A stretch of 19,907 nucleotides of DNA from Sphingomonadaceae bacterium (GTDB lineage: Bacteria; Pseudomonadota; Alphaproteobacteria; Sphingomonadales; Sphingomonadaceae), in contig JAFARM010000234.1 in assembly GCA_019245455.1 (NCBI GenBank), forward strand, positions 1 through 19,907. Reading direction: 5' to 3'. This document shows, piece by piece, positions 17,843-19,907 of the stretch; within the stretch, counting starts at the first letter, position 1, and every line of letters starts with the position of its first letter. The notes beneath the pieces were generated by a model that saw only the letters and a list, made by a program, of their open reading frames with translations, was not told the origin of the DNA and did no database searches. Both the position numbers and the translations under genes were made by a program.

Positions 17843-19327
17843 GTGCCCATTGACATCACCATGCCCGCGCTGTCGCCAACGATGGAGACGGGCACGCTCG
17901 CCAAGTGGCTGGTCAAGGTCGGCGACGCGGTCAAGTCGGGCGACATCCTCGCCGAGATCGAGACCGACAAGGCGACGATGGAGGTCGAGTCGATCGACGA
18001 GGGTACGGTCGTCGAACTCCTCGTCACCGACGGCACCGAGGACATCAAGGTCGGCGCGGTCATCGCGCGGCTGGCCGGCGAGGGCGAGGCGGCGGCTCCA
18101 GTTCCTCCCCCATCGGGGGAGGTGGCGGCGAAGCCGACGGAGGGGGCGGGTCGTGACACCGCCGCGTCCCGCCTAGCTCCCTCCACCGCGCCGGAAGAGG
18201 CCCCGGCGAAGGCCGAGGCGGCTCCCCTCCCGCTTGCGGGAGGGGCCGGTGGGCAGTCGGCTGCCCACGCGCCGCTCACCACTGACGCCGACGCCCCACC
18301 TCCGACCCCTCCCGCAAGCGGGAGGGGAGAAGAGGGCCGCATCGCCGCCAGCCCACTCGCCCGCCGTCTCGCCGCCGCCACCGGGCTCGACCTGGCGCAG
18401 GTGACAGGCACCGGCCCGCACGGCCGCATCGTCAAGGCCGACGTCGATGCGGCGGCGAAGGACGGGGTGCGAGCAGCTCCCCTCCCGCTTGCGGGAGGGG
18501 CCGGGGGTGGGGGAGCGATTAACGTAGCGCCGCCACCCGCACCCCCAGCCCCTCCCGCAAGCGGGAGGGGAGAAGGTGCCGCCGTTCCGGCTTCAGCCAT
18601 TGCTTCCTCCGCAGCCACCCTCCCGCCTCCCGCCGGGGTGCCGATGGAGGCAATCAAGCTGTCCAATATGCGCAAGACGATCGCTCGCCGGCTGGCCGAG
18701 TCGAAGGCGACGGTGCCGCACTTCTACTTGACCGTCGACGTGCGGCTCGACGCGCTGCTGAAGCTGCGGGGTGACCTCAACAAGTCGCTCGAAGCCACTG
18801 GAATCAAGCTGTCGGTCAACGACCTGCTGATCAAGGCGCTCGGCCTGGCTTTGGTCCGGGTTCCCGACGCCAATGTCCAGTTCGCAGGCAGCGAGCTGTA
18901 CAGGTTCAGCCGCGCCGACATCTCGGTCGCCGTTGCCATCCCCGGGGGCCTCATCACGCCCGTCATCACCGACGCCGCGAACAAGCGGCCGAGCGTGATC
19001 GCCAGCGAAATGAAGGACCTGGCGGCACGGGCGAAGGACGGCAAGCTGAAGCCCGAGGAGTACCAGGGCGGCACCGCCTCGCTGTCCAACCTCGGCATGT
19101 TCGGCATCAAGCAGTTCGACGCCGTCATCAACCCGCCCCAGGGCCTGATCCTCGCCGTCGGCGCGGGCGAGAAGCGGCCGTATGTCGTCGACGACGCGCT
19201 GCAGATCGCCACCGTGATGAGCGCCACCGGCAGCTTCGACCACCGCGCCATCGACGGGGCGGTGGGCGCGCAGTTCATGAGCGCGTTCAAGGCCTTGGTC
19301 GAAAACCCGATGGGGATGCTGGCATGA
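17843..19327 (+). CDS. pdhC: Pyruvate dehydrogenase E2 component, dihydrolipoamide acetyltransferase
   Basis: The 494-residue core subunit transfers the acetyl group from lipoyl-lysine to CoA. The lipoyl domain (1-80) has K43 in [10 protein letters not shown]. The peripheral-subunit-binding domain (about 170-205) includes [22 protein letters not shown] and HGRIVKADV. The catalytic domain runs from about 265 to the end, with [20 protein letters not shown] and the active-site DHRAIDG (H467, D471). Both interdomain linkers contain family A palindromes (residues 127-162 and 212-243). The start is GTG at 17843, encoding the usual [17 protein letters not shown]. The stop overlaps lpdA (ATGA). Linkers of E2 are naturally Ala/Pro-rich and mobile, so the insertions need not impair function. 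Confidence 0.96.
   Translation: MPIDITMPALSPTMETGTLAKWLVKVGDAVKSGDILAEIETDKATMEVESIDEGTVVELLVTDGTEDIKVGAVIARLAGEGEAAAPVPPPSGEVAAKPTEGAGRDTAASRLAPSTAPEEAPAKAEAAPLPLAGGAGGQSAAHAPLTTDADAPPPTPPASGRGEEGRIAASPLARRLAAATGLDLAQVTGTGPHGRIVKADVDAAAKDGVRAAPLPLAGGAGGGGAINVAPPPAPPAPPASGRGEGAAVPASAIASSAATLPPPAGVPMEAIKLSNMRKTIARRLAESKATVPHFYLTVDVRLDALLKLRGDLNKSLEATGIKLSVNDLLIKALGLALVRVPDANVQFAGSELYRFSRADISVAVAIPGGLITPVITDAANKRPSVIASEMKDLAARAKDGKLKPEEYQGGTASLSNLGMFGIKQFDAVINPPQGLILAVGAGEKRPYVVDDALQIATVMSATGSFDHRAIDGAVGAQFMSAFKALVENPMGMLA
18222..18329. repeat. Family A palindrome in the first PdhC linker (108 bp)
   Basis: The left arm at 18222-18253 and right arm at about 18294-18329 are inverted copies with a few differences; total length 108 bp, 36 codons. 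The left arm reads [10 protein letters not shown] and the right [12 protein letters not shown]. It also shares TGGGCAGTCGGC (18250-18261) with the DUF559-flanking copy at 2109-2120. Confidence 0.92.
18477..18572. repeat. Family A palindrome in the second PdhC linker (96 bp)
   Basis: Inverted arms at 18477-18512 and about 18536-18572; total length 96 bp, 32 codons. The left arm reads [12 protein letters not shown] and the right [10 protein letters not shown], in the same phase as the other two linker copies. It lacks the 12-nt extension shared by the other two. Confidence 0.92.
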
Positions 19328-19907
19328 GCGAGCGCTTCGACCTCGCCATCCTCGGCTCCGGTCCCGGCGGCTACGTCGCCGCGATCCGTGCGGCGCAGCT
19401 CGGCCTCAAGACCGCGATCGTCGAACGCGAGCGGCTGGGGGGCATCTGCCTCAACTGGGGCTGCATCCCGACCAAGGCCTTGCTGCGGACAAGCGAGATC
19501 TATCACTATATGCAGCACGCCGACGCCTATGGGCTGAGCGCGACCAATGTTTCCTTCGACTTGGGGCGCGTTGTTGAGCGGTCGCGCAAGGTCGCCGGGC
19601 AGCTCAACGCCGGCGTCAAGACGCTGATGAAGAAGAACAAGGTCACCGTCGTCGAGGGCGAGGGGCGGCTGACCGGGCCGACGCAACTCACTGTGAAGGC
19701 CGGCGACCAGGAGCGCGTGCTCGACGCGGCCAACGTCATCGTCGCCACCGGCGCGCGTGCCCGCGACCTGCCGGGGGCGCCGGCGGACGGCAAGCGCATC
19801 TGGACCTACCGCCACGCCATGGTCCCGCCGGAGATGCCGACCAAGCTGCTCGTCATCGGCTCAGGCGCGATCGGCATCGAGTTCGCCAGCTTCTACCACG
19901 ACATGGG
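19324..19907 (+). CDS. lpdA: Dihydrolipoyl dehydrogenase (E3), N-terminal part (cut by window edge)
   Basis: 194 complete codons are visible. The FAD-binding motif [18 protein letters not shown] (residues 10-27) is followed by the redox-active disulfide [16 protein letters not shown], with C42 and C47, then [14 protein letters not shown], and the start of the NAD-binding motif [14 protein letters not shown] near 178-191. E3 reoxidises dihydrolipoamide on PdhC and PdhB and passes electrons to NAD+. The ATG overlaps the pdhC stop (ATGA), so this is the PDH-dedicated E3. The C-terminal dimerisation domain with the His-Glu pair lies outside the window. Confidence 0.95.
   Translation, partial: MSERFDLAILGSGPGGYVAAIRAAQLGLKTAIVERERLGGICLNWGCIPTKALLRTSEIYHYMQHADAYGLSATNVSFDLGRVVERSRKVAGQLNAGVKTLMKKNKVTVVEGEGRLTGPTQLTVKAGDQERVLDAANVIVATGARARDLPGAPADGKRIWTYRHAMVPPEMPTKLLVIGSGAIGIEFASFYHDM

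Overview
This 19.9 kb window is a GC-rich chromosomal segment of an alphaproteobacterium, most likely in or near the Sphingomonadales. The reasons are the gene order eno-ftsB-pdhA-pdhB-pdhC-lpd, a pyruvate dehydrogenase E1 beta subunit with its own N-terminal lipoyl domain, a promoter of the EcfG general-stress type, and families of short GC-rich palindromes. Almost all of it is housekeeping DNA with tightly packed genes, and no gene-free stretch exceeds 300 bases.

Layout. (1) 1-2956, minus strand: yqeY-like gene, a DUF559 nuclease-like gene, dnaG, then the start of rpoD, which runs off the left edge. (2) 3017-9516, plus strand: carA, an unrecognised AT-richer gene, carB, greA and a rhomboid protease gene. 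(3) 9658-12651, minus strand: three small membrane-protein genes resembling a YqjD/YqjE/YqjK-type set behind an EcfG-like promoter, then a MlaC-like periplasmic protein, a gamma-class carbonic anhydrase and a DUF4170 protein. (4) 12820-19907, plus strand: enolase, FtsB, and the pyruvate dehydrogenase complex genes pdhA, pdhB, an unrecognised membrane-protein gene, pdhC and the start of lpdA.

Together the genes cover replication priming and the principal sigma factor; carbamoyl-phosphate synthesis for arginine and pyrimidines; transcript-cleavage rescue of RNA polymerase; envelope maintenance and stress; and the path from 2-phosphoglycerate to acetyl-CoA (enolase and PDH).

The unusual content lies on top of these core genes. 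One palindrome family (arms of about 35 nt) brackets the DUF559 gene. It also lies in frame, in the same phase and with lengths divisible by three, in three interdomain linkers of PdhB and PdhC. Two of those three copies keep a 12-nt stretch that in the DUF559 copy is the 3' end of the DUF559 coding sequence, so they look like internally deleted derivatives of a DUF559-carrying element. A second palindrome family lies inside carB, in frame, and between pdhA and pdhB. Three accessory genes (DUF559, the carA/carB gene and the pdhB/pdhC gene) sit in core operons with overlapping or nearly overlapping start and stop codons. The N-terminus of carA appears to be frameshifted.
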